64,000 nucleotides of DNA from Candidatus Gastranaerophilales bacterium. Its GTDB lineage: Bacteria > Cyanobacteriota > Vampirovibrionia > Gastranaerophilales > Gastranaerophilaceae. The notes beneath the pieces were generated by a model. That model saw only the letters and a list, made by a program, of their open reading frames with translations. It had not been told where the DNA came from and did no database searches. The position numbers and the translations under genes were made by a program. Shown here one piece after another: positions 54,020-63,135 of this stretch. Location: the NCBI GenBank assembly GCA_944322755.1, contig CALUPY010000004.1, positions 52,663 through 116,662 of the forward strand, written 5' to 3'. Each line of letters opens with the position of its first letter. The stretch's first letter is position 1.

Positions 54020-55678
54020 ATGAGAAGCGATAATGTTAAAAGAGGTATACATAAAGCACCGCACCGTTCATTGCTCTATGCAACGGGTGTTTCTAAAGAA
54101 GGTATGAAAAGACCGTTCATAGGTATCGCAAGCTCATTTTCCGACCTTGTCCCCGGGCATGTGGGAATGAGAGAACTTGAGCGCCAGATAGAAAAAGGAA
54201 TTCATACAGGCGGCGGGCAGGCTTTTATATTCGGTGTGCCTGCTGTGTGTGACGGTATTGCAATGGGGCATAGCGGTATGAAGTATTCGCTTCCGTCCAG
54301 AGACCTGATTGCAGACTGCGTAGAGACGGTAGCAGGTGCCCATCAGCTTGACGGACTTGTTTTGTTAACAAACTGTGATAAAATTACCCCCGGAATGCTT
54401 ATTGCTGCGCTTCGTATGGATATTCCCTGCATTGTTGTTACAGCAGGCCCTATGCTTGACGGCTGCAGCAAAAAGGAAGTTCTCACAATGATTAGGGGGT
54501 CTTTTGAAGCTATCGGAAAACTCTCAAACGGAGATATTACAGAAGAAAGACTATATGAACTCGAAGAAGAATGTTGTCCGTCGGCCGGTGCTTGCCAGGG
54601 GCTTTATACAGCCAATACAATGGCTTGTCTGACGGAAGTAATGGGAATGAGTCTTCCGTATTGTGCTACTGCGTCAGCTGTTTCTGCCAAGAAAAAGCAG
54701 ATTGCGTTTAATTCAGGTATGCAGATAGTCGAACTTGTAAAACATAATGTAAAACCCTCCGATATAATAACAAGAGATTCCATGAGAAACGCTATTGCCG
54801 TTGATATGGCGTTGGGCGGTTCAACGAATACTATCCTACACATGCTTGCGATTGCAAATTCAGGGGGAATTGACATTACACTAAAAGATTTTGATGAACT
54901 CAGTCATAAAATTAATCAGATAATAAAACTGGATCCGTCTGCACTTCCGACTATGACTGATTTTGCGAACGCAGGAGGAATTCCCGGAGTCTTGAAAACA
55001 ATGTATGGTCATACTCCTGAAATTAAAGATACAAAAGGTGTTTCCGGTTTGAAAATCAGTGAAATAGCAAAAAATGCCTGGGTTGATAATGAAATTATAC
55101 ACACACTTGAAAATCCGCTCACTACAACGGCAGGTTTGGCTGTGCTTCACGGAAATCTTGCACCGGACGGGGCTGTTGTAAAAACGTCGGGTGTAGCTAA
55201 AGAATGTCTGGAGTTTGAAGGTACTGCAAAAGTCTTTAATTCAGAAGAAGAAACAATGGACGCAATAGATAACAATAAAATTAAAGAAGGCGATGTTGTT
55301 GTTATTTGCTATGAAGGGCCAAAAGGCGGGCCGGGAATGAGAGAGATGCTTGCTCCTACTTCAATGATTGTAGGAAAAGGCCTTGGCAGCAAAGTTGCGC
55401 TTATCACCGACGGAAGATTTTCAGGCGGAACAAGAGGACTGTGTATCGGACATATCTGTCCGGAAGCTGCAATGGGCGGGCTTATTGGTCTTATTAAAGA
55501 CGGTGATAGAATAAAAATCAGTATACCGGAAAGAAAACTTGAATTGCTTGTGCCGGAAGAAGAGATTGCGCAAAGAAAAGTAAATTTTGTACCAAAAGAA
55601 CCTAAAGAAACCAAAGGTTATCTTTCTAAGTATGCTAAAATAGTACAGAGCGCTTCTTTAGGTGCAATTTGTGAATGA
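54020..55678 (+). CDS. ilvD: Dihydroxy-acid dehydratase
   Basis: A 552-residue iron-sulfur enzyme of branched-chain amino acid synthesis. The cluster Cys residues lie in NCDKITPGM and [36 protein letters not shown] is the conserved C-terminal site. It converts dihydroxy acids into keto-acid precursors of valine, isoleucine and leucine. AAGGAGGC five bases before the ATG supports the start. yebC follows after 27 bases, likely on the same transcript. Confidence 0.96.
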   Translation: MRSDNVKRGIHKAPHRSLLYATGVSKEGMKRPFIGIASSFSDLVPGHVGMRELERQIEKGIHTGGGQAFIFGVPAVCDGIAMGHSGMKYSLPSRDLIADCVETVAGAHQLDGLVLLTNCDKITPGMLIAALRMDIPCIVVTAGPMLDGCSKKEVLTMIRGSFEAIGKLSNGDITEERLYELEEECCPSAGACQGLYTANTMACLTEVMGMSLPYCATASAVSAKKKQIAFNSGMQIVELVKHNVKPSDIITRDSMRNAIAVDMALGGSTNTILHMLAIANSGGIDITLKDFDELSHKINQIIKLDPSALPTMTDFANAGGIPGVLKTMYGHTPEIKDTKGVSGLKISEIAKNAWVDNEIIHTLENPLTTTAGLAVLHGNLAPDGAVVKTSGVAKECLEFEGTAKVFNSEEETMDAIDNNKIKEGDVVVICYEGPKGGPGMREMLAPTSMIVGKGLGSKVALITDGRFSGGTRGLCIGHICPEAAMGGLIGLIKDGDRIKISIPERKLELLVPEEEIAQRKVNFVPKEPKETKGYLSKYAKIVQSASLGAICE

Positions 55679-55705
55679 TAAGAAAAACAAGAAAAGGAAT
55701 AAAAT

Positions 55706-56455
55706 ATGTCAGGACACTCAAAATGGTCAACAATTAAACACAAAAAAGCGAAAGTCGATGCCCAGAGAGGGGTTGCTTTCCAGAAATTTTCAAAAGAAAT
55801 AATAGTTGCTACAAAACTTGGCGGCCCGGATCCGGCTGCAAATTTCCGTCTCAGAACAGCAATTGAAAAAGCAAAAGCAGCAGGTCTTCCGAATGACAAT
55901 ATAAAAAGAGCTATTGAAAAAGGCTCAGGTGCCGGTGCAAGTGACAACTATGAAGAACTTACATATGAAGGCTATGGTGCAGGCGGAGTCGCAATAATAA
56001 TTGAAGCAATGACTGATAACAGAAACAGAACAGCAGGAGATTTGAGAAGCTATTTTACAAAATTTAACGGTAATATGGGTGAAACAGGATGTGTCGGCTG
56101 GATGTTTAAACAGGCTGGTGTTATTACTTTCGATAAAGAAACAACAGACTACGAAAAACTATTTGAAGAAGCTATAAATGCCGGTGCACAGGACTTTGTA
56201 GACGAAGATGACGAATACAAAGTTATCACAAGTGTTGAAAATTTTCAGATAATCACTGAATCTCTTGAAAAGCTCGGTTTTATGCATAAAAGCGCTGAAC
56301 TTACAAGACTCCCTGAAAATACAATAGAGATTGCTGATGCAGCTGTTGCGTCAAATATACTCAAACTTATGGATAAGCTTGAAGAACACGATGACGTTCA
56401 GAATGTATATTCAAACTTTGATATTTCTGATGAAATAATGGAAGCTGTACAATAA
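55706..56455 (+). CDS. yebC: YebC/PmpR-family protein (DUF28/TACO1)
   Basis: A 249-residue protein starting with [20 protein letters not shown], the hallmark of the family. The central [22 protein letters not shown] and [18 protein letters not shown] are also typical. Members are described as transcriptional regulators and, more recently, as factors easing ribosome stalling. Length is as expected. No operon partner beyond ilvD is evident. Confidence 0.95.
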   Translation: MSGHSKWSTIKHKKAKVDAQRGVAFQKFSKEIIVATKLGGPDPAANFRLRTAIEKAKAAGLPNDNIKRAIEKGSGAGASDNYEELTYEGYGAGGVAIIIEAMTDNRNRTAGDLRSYFTKFNGNMGETGCVGWMFKQAGVITFDKETTDYEKLFEEAINAGAQDFVDEDDEYKVITSVENFQIITESLEKLGFMHKSAELTRLPENTIEIADAAVASNILKLMDKLEEHDDVQNVYSNFDISDEIMEAVQ

Positions 56456-56539
56456 GTCGGATTTATTGCTATATTTCAGCGAAAAGTAGGGCTTGTTTTG
56501 ATACATAACCGGTTTTGCCTGTAATATGAATGGAGAAAG

Positions 56540-57106
56540 CTATTTTTGAAATTCAGACAGCATTTCTTTTACTGTTTCTGTGGGCAGACCGACAATGTTG
56601 TCAAAAGAGCCTTTTACTTCTTTAATAAACGTTTCATCCAGCTCTTGAATTCCGTATGAACCGGCTTTGTCTAAAGGTTTGCGGGTCTTTACATAATTTT
56701 CTATTGTTGATTTCTCAAGATTGTTAAAAGTAACATAGCTTGTAACCGAGCGTGTGAGAGATTTCTTTGTTTCAGAGTCGATTATATTAACAGAAGTTAC
56801 GACTTTATGTGTTTTTCCGCTCAAAAACTCAAGCATTTGGACTGCCTGAGTTTCATTTTTTGGTTTTCCGAGTATTTTGTTTTGGCAAACGACTACAGTA
56901 TCAGCGCTTATAACAATGCAGCGGGATACAGAATTGAGAATAGATAGGGCTTTCTGTTCTGCAATGTTTTCTATCAGCTTTTCGCTAAATATATCTGTGT
57001 CAATTTTTTCGTCGTAGTCAGGGGATACAGCGGAAAAATCAATATTGAGTTTTTTTAGCAGTTCTCTGCGTCTTGGAGATTGAGACGCCAAAATAATTTT
57101 TTTCAT
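56540..57106 (-). CDS. maf: Maf-family nucleotide pyrophosphatase
   Basis: A 188-residue protein with ILASQSPRRRELL at the start (the phosphate-binding region), DTVVVCQNKILGKPKN, and SYGIQELDETFIKEVKGSFDNIVGLP near the end. Maf proteins hydrolyse nucleoside triphosphates such as dTTP or modified nucleotides and are linked to septation. Complete and typical length. The unknown 80-residue gene lies upstream on the same strand. Confidence 0.93.
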   Translation of the reverse strand: MKKIILASQSPRRRELLKKLNIDFSAVSPDYDEKIDTDIFSEKLIENIAEQKALSILNSVSRCIVISADTVVVCQNKILGKPKNETQAVQMLEFLSGKTHKVVTSVNIIDSETKKSLTRSVTSYVTFNNLEKSTIENYVKTRKPLDKAGSYGIQELDETFIKEVKGSFDNIVGLPTETVKEMLSEFQK

Positions 57107-57156
57107 GTCAGAATTTTAGCACAAACAAAATCAGGGCACAGTTCTCCCTGCGAGCA

Positions 57157-57399
57157 TTAGTATGCTGCTGACATTCTTGACGGTCTGTATTGAACAGCAA
57201 GAGCATTTAAGTTTGCACAGAAGTTTCTGAGTTTGTTATCAAGCGTTACCATATTTCTGTGCATTGTTGAAAAATCTTTCATCGCCGATAACATTTTTTC
57301 CGGCTCTACTGCTACAGCCAGTTCTTTGTTGTCTACTTTTTCATCAGCATATTTTTTAACTAACAACTGATCAATGTAATCTCTTGGTCCTACTGCCAT
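57157..57399 (-). CDS. Small soluble protein, unknown
   Basis: Eighty residues, with GGGAGAA upstream of the ATG. Predicted as helical (DFSTMHRNMVTLDNKLRNF) without Cys clusters or membrane segments. Function unknown. The gene runs toward maf but leaves a 50-base gap. Composition and ribosome site make it a likely real gene. Confidence 0.55.
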   Translation of the reverse strand: MAVGPRDYIDQLLVKKYADEKVDNKELAVAVEPEKMLSAMKDFSTMHRNMVTLDNKLRNFCANLNALAVQYRPSRMSAAY

Positions 57400-57521
57400 A
57401 ATTCTATTCTCCCTTAAAAAATAATTCCCTTGTATCCCTTACTTACATAAAAAAAATTTGTCTTTAAAAATTGCCAATTTTTTATTATGTGTGTTAATAT
57501 TTCTTAACAAAAGTCGCTTAT

Positions 57522-57551
57522 TAGACAAATGACAATGTATACGCGTATAAT
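57522..57551 (+). promoter_or_regulatory. Promoter of the CgeB-like gene with a 12-base palindrome over the -10
   Basis: TAGACA (57522-57527) and TATAAT (57546-57551) are 18 bases apart. The palindrome TATACGCGTATA (57538-57549) covers the left part of the -10. An SD (GGAGGA) follows before the ATG at 57578. Confidence 0.5.
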
Positions 57552-57577
57552 AATTCTGTATTTAATCTGGAGGATAT

Positions 57578-58708
57578 ATGGAAAGAAAAGATTTAATAAT
57601 CGGAGTTCATGGTGCAGACGAGACTTCTTTAAAAGAACGTTTCGGCTCTGTTTCTGCATTTTCTGACGGATTAAAAAAAGGATTTGAACAGTGCGGTGTG
57701 CAGGCTTATTCTGTAAAAGAATGTGTCGCACAGGAGAAAAAGCCGCATCTTGTTATCGGTTTTCAGTCAGTTGAAAATGAAACCTGGCAGACAATACTTA
57801 ATTCCGGTCGTCCGAATATTATGTGGGCAGTAGATTCAGCATTCTGGAAGAATACAGAGTACATAGATCAGTATGCGACTTATGATAATTTTGTATTATT
57901 TAATAATACTCCATGCGATAATGAGCCTATTGGCAAATTCTTTCCAAAACTAAAACATGCTTATGTTCCTGTTGGTGTAGATTTGGATTTATGGAAACGC
58001 AAGGATGTTGAAAAGGACATTGATGTACTTTTTATGGGGCGTGTCGAAGACTATGAGGCTCAGATGGCAAAGCTTCAGGAAACAATGCCGGAACTTGTCT
58101 TTGGGTTGATGAAACAAATATACGGCCTGGCTTTGGAGCATCCGGCTCTGTCCTTTTGGCAGGTTTGCCAGATACTGGAAAAACATGTCGGTTTAAAACT
58201 GGATATTGAACAGTACATTTTGCTTTTTAGAAATGTTGGGGTAATGATAGCGCACAAGAAACGTGTTGATATGATAAAAGCTCTTCAGGGATTTAACGTA
58301 AAAGTTTTTGGCAATGAGCTTTGGAAAAAGTATTTACCTGACGGTATGGAGTACATGGGTGAATGCGATTACAGAGATAGTGTTGATGTTGTTAACCGTG
58401 CCAAAATCGTACTTTCAACACAGCCTTTCCAGCTGACTCTCGGCATTCCTGAAAGAATATTCGATGCTTCTGCTGCGGAGACTTTTGTTTTATCGAATGA
58501 TGTTAAATCTGTGGAGCTGGCTTATGGAGAGAGTGTAGGATATTTTAATAATACCGATTTTTCTGATATAAAAGACAAAGTTGATTATTATCTTAGTCAT
58601 GAAGATGAGCGTCAGGATAAAGCAAAAACAGCTTTTAAAATTACTGCCGAAAAACATACATGGAAGCATAGAGCTGATGCAATTTTGCAAATTGTGGAGA
58701 TAAAATAG
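57578..58708 (+). CDS. CgeB-like glycosyltransferase
   Basis: A 376-residue protein of the two-domain GT-B fold. The N-terminal half includes NIMWAVDSAFWKN and HAYVPVGVDLDLWKRKD; the second half has VLFMGRVEDYE, FNVKVFGNELWKKYLPDGM and LSTQPFQLTLGIPERIFDASAAETFVL. The pattern resembles the CgeB/SpsG-type and glycosyl-transferases-group-1 families used for spore coat and cell-surface sugars. Donor and acceptor are unknown. SD GGAGGA lies six bases from the ATG. The -10 is overlain by a palindrome. Confidence 0.8.
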   Translation: MERKDLIIGVHGADETSLKERFGSVSAFSDGLKKGFEQCGVQAYSVKECVAQEKKPHLVIGFQSVENETWQTILNSGRPNIMWAVDSAFWKNTEYIDQYATYDNFVLFNNTPCDNEPIGKFFPKLKHAYVPVGVDLDLWKRKDVEKDIDVLFMGRVEDYEAQMAKLQETMPELVFGLMKQIYGLALEHPALSFWQVCQILEKHVGLKLDIEQYILLFRNVGVMIAHKKRVDMIKALQGFNVKVFGNELWKKYLPDGMEYMGECDYRDSVDVVNRAKIVLSTQPFQLTLGIPERIFDASAAETFVLSNDVKSVELAYGESVGYFNNTDFSDIKDKVDYYLSHEDERQDKAKTAFKITAEKHTWKHRADAILQIVEIK

Positions 58709-58758
58709 TCCGGCTGAAAAAATCAGGGAAAATTTCCTGATAATAAATATTTTTCGTC

Positions 58759-58798
58759 ATCCCGGCTATAGCCTGAAAAGGCTGCTGTAATGCGGGAT
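58759..58798. repeat. Small palindromic intergenic element
   Basis: ATCCCG (58759-58764) and CGGGAT (58793-58798) enclose a second pair, AGCC (58770-58773) and GGCT (58780-58783). The beginning, TCATCCCG, is of a kind common in dispersed bacterial intergenic repeats. A short hairpin (ATCAGG/CCTGAT) just to its left may terminate the glycosyltransferase gene. Confidence 0.45.
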
Positions 58799-58877
58799 TA
58801 GATAATATATAATAAATGTTTGGCGTATATTTTTTAAGTTTTGTTAAGCAAAATTTGCCGACAATTTTAAGTAAAAT

Positions 58878-58906
58878 TTGCAAAGTGCATATAAAAGTGC
58901 TATACT
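58878..58906 (+). promoter_or_regulatory. Promoter of the candidate small RNA
   Basis: TTGCAA (58878-58883) lies 17 bases from TATACT (58901-58906), the latter with a TGC extension (extended -10). Transcription would begin near 58912. Confidence 0.5.
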
Positions 58907-58911
58907 AACCA

Positions 58912-58992
58912 TGTTATTAATGTTTCGGCTAGTGTAAAAACCTTACGAGGGCTAGATATAGGTGTAATACTTGTAAATCCCTCGTTTTTTTT
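58912..58992 (+). ncRNA. Candidate small RNA of about 80 bases
   Basis: A promoter (58878-58906) and a strong terminator frame a stretch without an open reading frame. The terminator is a 7-bp stem (58945-58951 and 58979-58985) with T8, and its large loop contains a second helix (TATAGGT and ACTTGTA, with two G-U pairs). The downstream gene lies on the opposite strand, so this is not a leader for it. No known RNA family recognised. Placement and shape suggest an independent small RNA. Confidence 0.6.
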
Positions 58993-59012
58993 CTCTTTCT
59001 GAGGATTATATA

Positions 59013-59981
59013 TTATAATTTGAAACTGGTGGAAAATTTTAATCTTTGGCGAACAAGTTCGGTTGCATCTCTATAGGTTGTTCCTGTGATATCAAAAACA
59101 ACAGAGTCTTCTGATTTAAAAGGTTTGTATCTTATTCCTATTTCCTGCTGTGTTTCTTGCGTAGTTATATTTTTTACCAGCTTTCCTGTTAAAGACAGAT
59201 GGTCGTTGACTTTCAAAGACGGCAAAATATGAATGCTGTTTGTGGTATTTGCTCCATTTGCATACGAGCTTTGTGATATTTGGCTGCCAAGAGAAAATGC
59301 ACCCAGCTGATACTGGGAGAAAAGTCCTGTTGTATTTCTGGTGTCATTATTAAGCAGGTTTGTGTAGACACTGCTGCCGAATGCAAAAGTTCCTTTGGAG
59401 TTAAGTATATGAGAAGGTTTTGACGAAATTATACCGCCGTATGAACGTTCTTGAGTTGCTGTCTGATTGTAAGCGCCTATGCTGTAATCAAACTTTTCTT
59501 CATTACCTGAGATTTTTGCCCCTGTGTTATATACACTCCCATTGTTATAAATAAAATTCAGTGTGTATCCGTTATATGAATCAAGTCCATCCTGCCCAAT
59601 TGTAACAGTTGTATTGTCGTCAATAGCAGTTTGCAGTTTTTCACCCAACACTCCTGTTGCAGATATCGGATTAAGATTTCTCTGATCTCCAAAGTACTGA
59701 TAACGGTAAAGCTTTGATGTATCCCAAATCTGGTTAGTAGCTTTTATTTCATTCGGCTTTTCATTTTTTTCGACACGCAGAAAAAGCTTTTTGTTATTTT
59801 CTTTTTTGGGTGCTTCGTAGTCGCTTAAATCCAGCTCAATAGGTGCAAACATAAGCTCTTCCTCTTTTGATGGCGGGGTTTTTTCCAGAGAGCTGTCGCT
59901 AAAGTCTTCACTGATTGCGGGGAGTTTTATGTTTGTACATAAGAAAATAAAAATAATTATAATTTTTATTGTTCTTTTCAT
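59013..59981 (-). CDS. Exported beta-barrel-like protein, unknown
   Basis: About 322 residues from MKRTIKIII, whose first ~22 residues form a signal peptide (IIIIFIFLCTNIKLPAIS). The rest is rich in Tyr, Asn, Ser and Gly with many alternating strands (YNGYTLNFIYNNGSVYN, GTFAFGSSVYTNLLN) and ends with LKFSTSFKL, the alternating pattern of an outer-membrane barrel's last strand. Function unknown. The longer start at 60053 would precede the signal peptide and is disfavoured. Confidence 0.72.
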   Translation of the reverse strand: MKRTIKIIIIFIFLCTNIKLPAISEDFSDSSLEKTPPSKEEELMFAPIELDLSDYEAPKKENNKKLFLRVEKNEKPNEIKATNQIWDTSKLYRYQYFGDQRNLNPISATGVLGEKLQTAIDDNTTVTIGQDGLDSYNGYTLNFIYNNGSVYNTGAKISGNEEKFDYSIGAYNQTATQERSYGGIISSKPSHILNSKGTFAFGSSVYTNLLNNDTRNTTGLFSQYQLGAFSLGSQISQSSYANGANTTNSIHILPSLKVNDHLSLTGKLVKNITTQETQQEIGIRYKPFKSEDSVVFDITGTTYRDATELVRQRLKFSTSFKL

Positions 59982-60109
59982 AAAACTATTTTGCCCCAAA
60001 AAAGTCTGTTTATCAACGTTACAAATCTTCACACCTGTTAAATCTTTTGGCAATTTTACTGGGGTTAAATACTTTATATATACAAGAGAGTATATTTATA
60101 GAGGAAAAA

Positions 60110-60925
60110 ATGAGCTTTGGTCCGTTTAACATAGGATATATGAATAATTTGTCCACAAATATGTTTTCATTCTTGCCGTTGCAAAATACAGCTGCATCAG
60201 GGATGAACAATATATTTGGGATTGGTGTTGTTCAGCAGCCTGCGTATAATTTTTCAATGAGTCCTCTATCATCGGATAGTTTCTATACTTATTGGAATAA
60301 TAATCAGGCTCAGCTGCAGCAGTTAATGCTTGAAGCTCTTATGCAGATTATGTCGAATCCTCTGATTAATCACACACCGACTCAGGATATCTTAAACAAT
60401 TTCAGACCATACGACTATAATCAGTATAATTTGCCGGATTATTCGACAACATTTGATTTTTCAATGCCGTCTATAACCGGCGGCACCGGAGTTAGCGCTA
60501 ATACTGGAACAACTGGTTTATCAGGAGCAGACGCAGCTTCATCTGGAGAATCACCGTACAAAGCGGTTTCTAATGATGTAAACGCATATGGCTCTAATGC
60601 ACAGAAGATTTCCCAGCTGAATCCTGAAATGCAGGAAAAGACTATGCAGCTTTTGGACTATGCAAAGTCCAAAGGTCTGAAAGTTCAAATAACAAGCGGA
60701 TACAGAACCCAGGAAGAACAGCAGGAATTGTTGAGAACGCGTCCTCAATTTGCTGCTAAACGTTCGGCGCATTGTGAGGGTAAAGCTATTGATATAAAAA
60801 TTATAGGCGGCACTGACGCAGACTATAAAATGCTTGGTGATTACGCTAAATCAATCGGAATGAGATGGGGCGGAGATTTTTCAAAAGTTAAAGAGCGCTG
60901 GCATTTTGATTACCAGTGGGGATAA
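60110..60925 (+). CDS. M15-family peptidase (D-Ala-D-Ala carboxypeptidase/endolysin type)
   Basis: About 271 residues from MSFGPFN, with AGAGGAAAA before the ATG. The last ~115 residues carry the M15 zinc site: SxHxxGxAxD (SAHCEGKAID) and the final WHFDY, with SGYRTQEEQQELL as the substrate loop. Such enzymes cut peptidoglycan stem peptides. The first ~150 residues are Asn/Gln/Ser/Gly-rich low complexity and lack a clear signal peptide, so the route of export is uncertain. A terminator follows. Confidence 0.85.
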   Translation: MSFGPFNIGYMNNLSTNMFSFLPLQNTAASGMNNIFGIGVVQQPAYNFSMSPLSSDSFYTYWNNNQAQLQQLMLEALMQIMSNPLINHTPTQDILNNFRPYDYNQYNLPDYSTTFDFSMPSITGGTGVSANTGTTGLSGADAASSGESPYKAVSNDVNAYGSNAQKISQLNPEMQEKTMQLLDYAKSKGLKVQITSGYRTQEEQQELLRTRPQFAAKRSAHCEGKAIDIKIIGGTDADYKMLGDYAKSIGMRWGGDFSKVKERWHFDYQWG

Positions 60926-60940
60926 GAAGGTTGGAATAAC

Positions 60941-60969
60941 AAAAAGCCCTCATTTAATGAGGGCTTTTT
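60941..60969 (+). terminator. Terminator of the M15 peptidase gene
   Basis: AAAAAGCCCTCAT-TTA-ATGAGGGCTTTTT is a perfect 13-bp stem with T-run. It lies 16 bases past the stop and may also serve the convergent 619-residue gene. Confidence 0.9.
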
Positions 60970-60991
60970 TAATATTTATTTGATAACTTTA

Positions 60992-62851
60992 TTAACCATT
61001 GACTGATTGTATCTGGTCAAGTATTTTTTCCAGAGTAGAGCTGATATCTGCACGTCCGCTGTTGAAATCCTTAATCAGAGAGTTAAGCGTATTTTCAATA
61101 CTGCTCATATCAACCCCATTGTTAGAATTGTTCTGAAGAGCTTTCAGAATATCACTCATCAGCTGTGTAACTTTAGTGAGGTCTGTTTTATTTTCATTCA
61201 GGAGCTGTTCTAACTCTTCAATGGTTATTCTGTCGCCTGAACCCAAATCCTGAAGAAGTCCTTTGATTTCAGTCAATATAGGAGTCGGGTCTTTATAGTA
61301 CTGCTGAATCAGGTTTTCAAGATCTCTGATAGTGATGCCTGAACCGTCATCATCGCTTGATTGAGCGAGTTCATCCATCTTGTTGTAAATTTTATCGAGT
61401 GAAGCAACAATATCATCATTATTTGTTGCATATTTTGCAATCAATTCTTCTAAAGCATCCATGTCCACGCCTGAACCGCCTGAGATAGTGATATCTTTGA
61501 TTGCATCCAGGATATTTTCGGTATATTTGTCATTGTCGGCTTTGAGCTGATTGTAGTACTTTCCAAGCAGTGCATCGAGATCTTCAACTGTAACCATATT
61601 GTCTAATTTTCCGCTGATTTCTTCGAGCAATTCGTTTTCATCAAGTCTGCCCTGATCGAATTTATTAATTAATTCACTAAGCATTCCTTCGATAGTAGAA
61701 AGGTCTACATTTACAGTGATATCGCCGCCATCAGAACCACCGTTGTTCAAGTTTCCTAATGATTCGATAATTGAATTCATGAGTTCTGTTATTCCGGACA
61801 GATCTGTTTTGTTTTCTTTAATAATTTGTTCGAGTTCTTCAATTGTTATATTTGAACTGCTGCCTCCGTTACCTCCTTTTTCTATAAGGTCTTTAATTGT
61901 GTTCAGGATTTCTGTATAGTCCTTGTTATCTGTAACATATTTTTTAAGAACATTTTCTAAATCTTCGACAGTTATAGGTTTATTGGCTTCGGCAGAATTT
62001 TTCACATCGATTATAGCCTGGAGGATTTTGTCCAGAGCTTCCTGTGTAGCACCGCCGTTTATTGTAATATTGCTGACAATTTCTTCAATTTCAGACATAT
62101 CAATATGATTGTTCTTAATAGATGAATTTATGTCAGACATCCAGTTAAGCATCTGGTCAAAGTTTTGCTGATATTTTTCATTGTTTTCATTATAGCTGTT
62201 TACAAACTCAGAGAAGTTTCCGACAAGCTCTGTCAGAGATGAATCAATGCTTCCGAGGAGGTCAAGTATTTGGTTTAAAAGTTCTTTATAGTCGATATCG
62301 CCCTGTTCATACTGTTTTAACAGTGCTTCGAGAAGTTCCTGTATTGAAGAATCACCGACTGTAACATTTTCATTAAGCTGTCCTAAAAGTTCAATGATTT
62401 TTTCAAAGAACATCTCATCATCGATTTGACCGTTTTTCAATTCTTCTGTTAATTGCGCAATTTGTTCGGCTAATGCTTCATTACCGCCGACTATGTTGTT
62501 GTTCATTTCGTCGAGTTTGTCTAATATTTGCTGGAGTAGGTTATTTAAAACAGACATATCGATAGTAACATCATTTGTAATGACAACATCTTTTCCGTCA
62601 TAACCATGTTCAACAATGCAAGATGAAGGTCCGAGAGTACCGGCAGTTAATGCAGTCGCAAGAAGTAAGGATTTAAACCATTTTGCAACAGGATTGCTTT
62701 TTGTTTTCGGAATATTGGTATTTGTTGAAAAAGAATAGGTATCTCCTTCATCTGTTCTGAGAGCAGGATTGTATTGATTTTTCGAACCTGCTGTTTGTTT
62801 TTTGTTGAGTCTTGTGAGGTTAAAGTTTTGTAATGAATCAATGTTGTTCAT
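60992..62851 (-). CDS. Large repeat protein with internal signal/lipobox-like segment (619 aa)
   Basis: The protein begins with ~52 polar, basic residues, then a hydrophobic stretch (WFKSLLLATALTAGTLG) ending in PSSC, which resembles a lipoprotein cleavage site though its -3 residue is Pro. The remainder is acidic with repeated helix units of ~30-60 residues, such as ITIEELEQIIKENKTDL, ITIEELEQLLNENKTDL, ITVEDLENVLKKY, and VTVEDLDALLGKY, separated by Gly/Ser-rich hinges. It looks like a long, flexible surface rod. CAAGGAGAAA precedes the ATG. No known family. A terminator shared with the M15 gene closes it. Confidence 0.75.
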   Translation of the reverse strand: MNNIDSLQNFNLTRLNKKQTAGSKNQYNPALRTDEGDTYSFSTNTNIPKTKSNPVAKWFKSLLLATALTAGTLGPSSCIVEHGYDGKDVVITNDVTIDMSVLNNLLQQILDKLDEMNNNIVGGNEALAEQIAQLTEELKNGQIDDEMFFEKIIELLGQLNENVTVGDSSIQELLEALLKQYEQGDIDYKELLNQILDLLGSIDSSLTELVGNFSEFVNSYNENNEKYQQNFDQMLNWMSDINSSIKNNHIDMSEIEEIVSNITINGGATQEALDKILQAIIDVKNSAEANKPITVEDLENVLKKYVTDNKDYTEILNTIKDLIEKGGNGGSSSNITIEELEQIIKENKTDLSGITELMNSIIESLGNLNNGGSDGGDITVNVDLSTIEGMLSELINKFDQGRLDENELLEEISGKLDNMVTVEDLDALLGKYYNQLKADNDKYTENILDAIKDITISGGSGVDMDALEELIAKYATNNDDIVASLDKIYNKMDELAQSSDDDGSGITIRDLENLIQQYYKDPTPILTEIKGLLQDLGSGDRITIEELEQLLNENKTDLTKVTQLMSDILKALQNNSNNGVDMSSIENTLNSLIKDFNSGRADISSTLEKILDQIQSVNG

Positions 62852-62893
62852 TTTTTTCTCCTTGTATTGAATGTTTTAATGTTTCGTCAATGT

Positions 62894-62998
62894 CAATGGA
62901 ATTTTGCGTTATACAATGCGCACTAAAGCCGGTAAATAAAAAAATTTGCGGTTTTATGTTACAAATGTTAAATATTCGTTACATCTTGAATTCCATTG
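62894..62998. repeat. Inverted repeat flanking an AT-rich intergenic segment
   Basis: CAATGGAATT (62894-62903) and AATTCCATTG (62989-62998) form a perfect 10-bp inverted repeat 85 bases apart between divergent genes. The enclosed part has two GTTACA boxes. It might be a leader fold, a binding-site pair or a small mobile repeat. Confidence 0.4.
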
Positions 62999-63135
62999 GG
63001 TTTTATATCTTTTCACAAAGAAAAGATAACGACCAGTAAAATACTTTAAATTTTTACACTATTTAACGGATTACACAAACTTCATAAAAATTTATAATTG
63101 CAATAACTAGACTGTATAATTTGGGGAGAAATACT

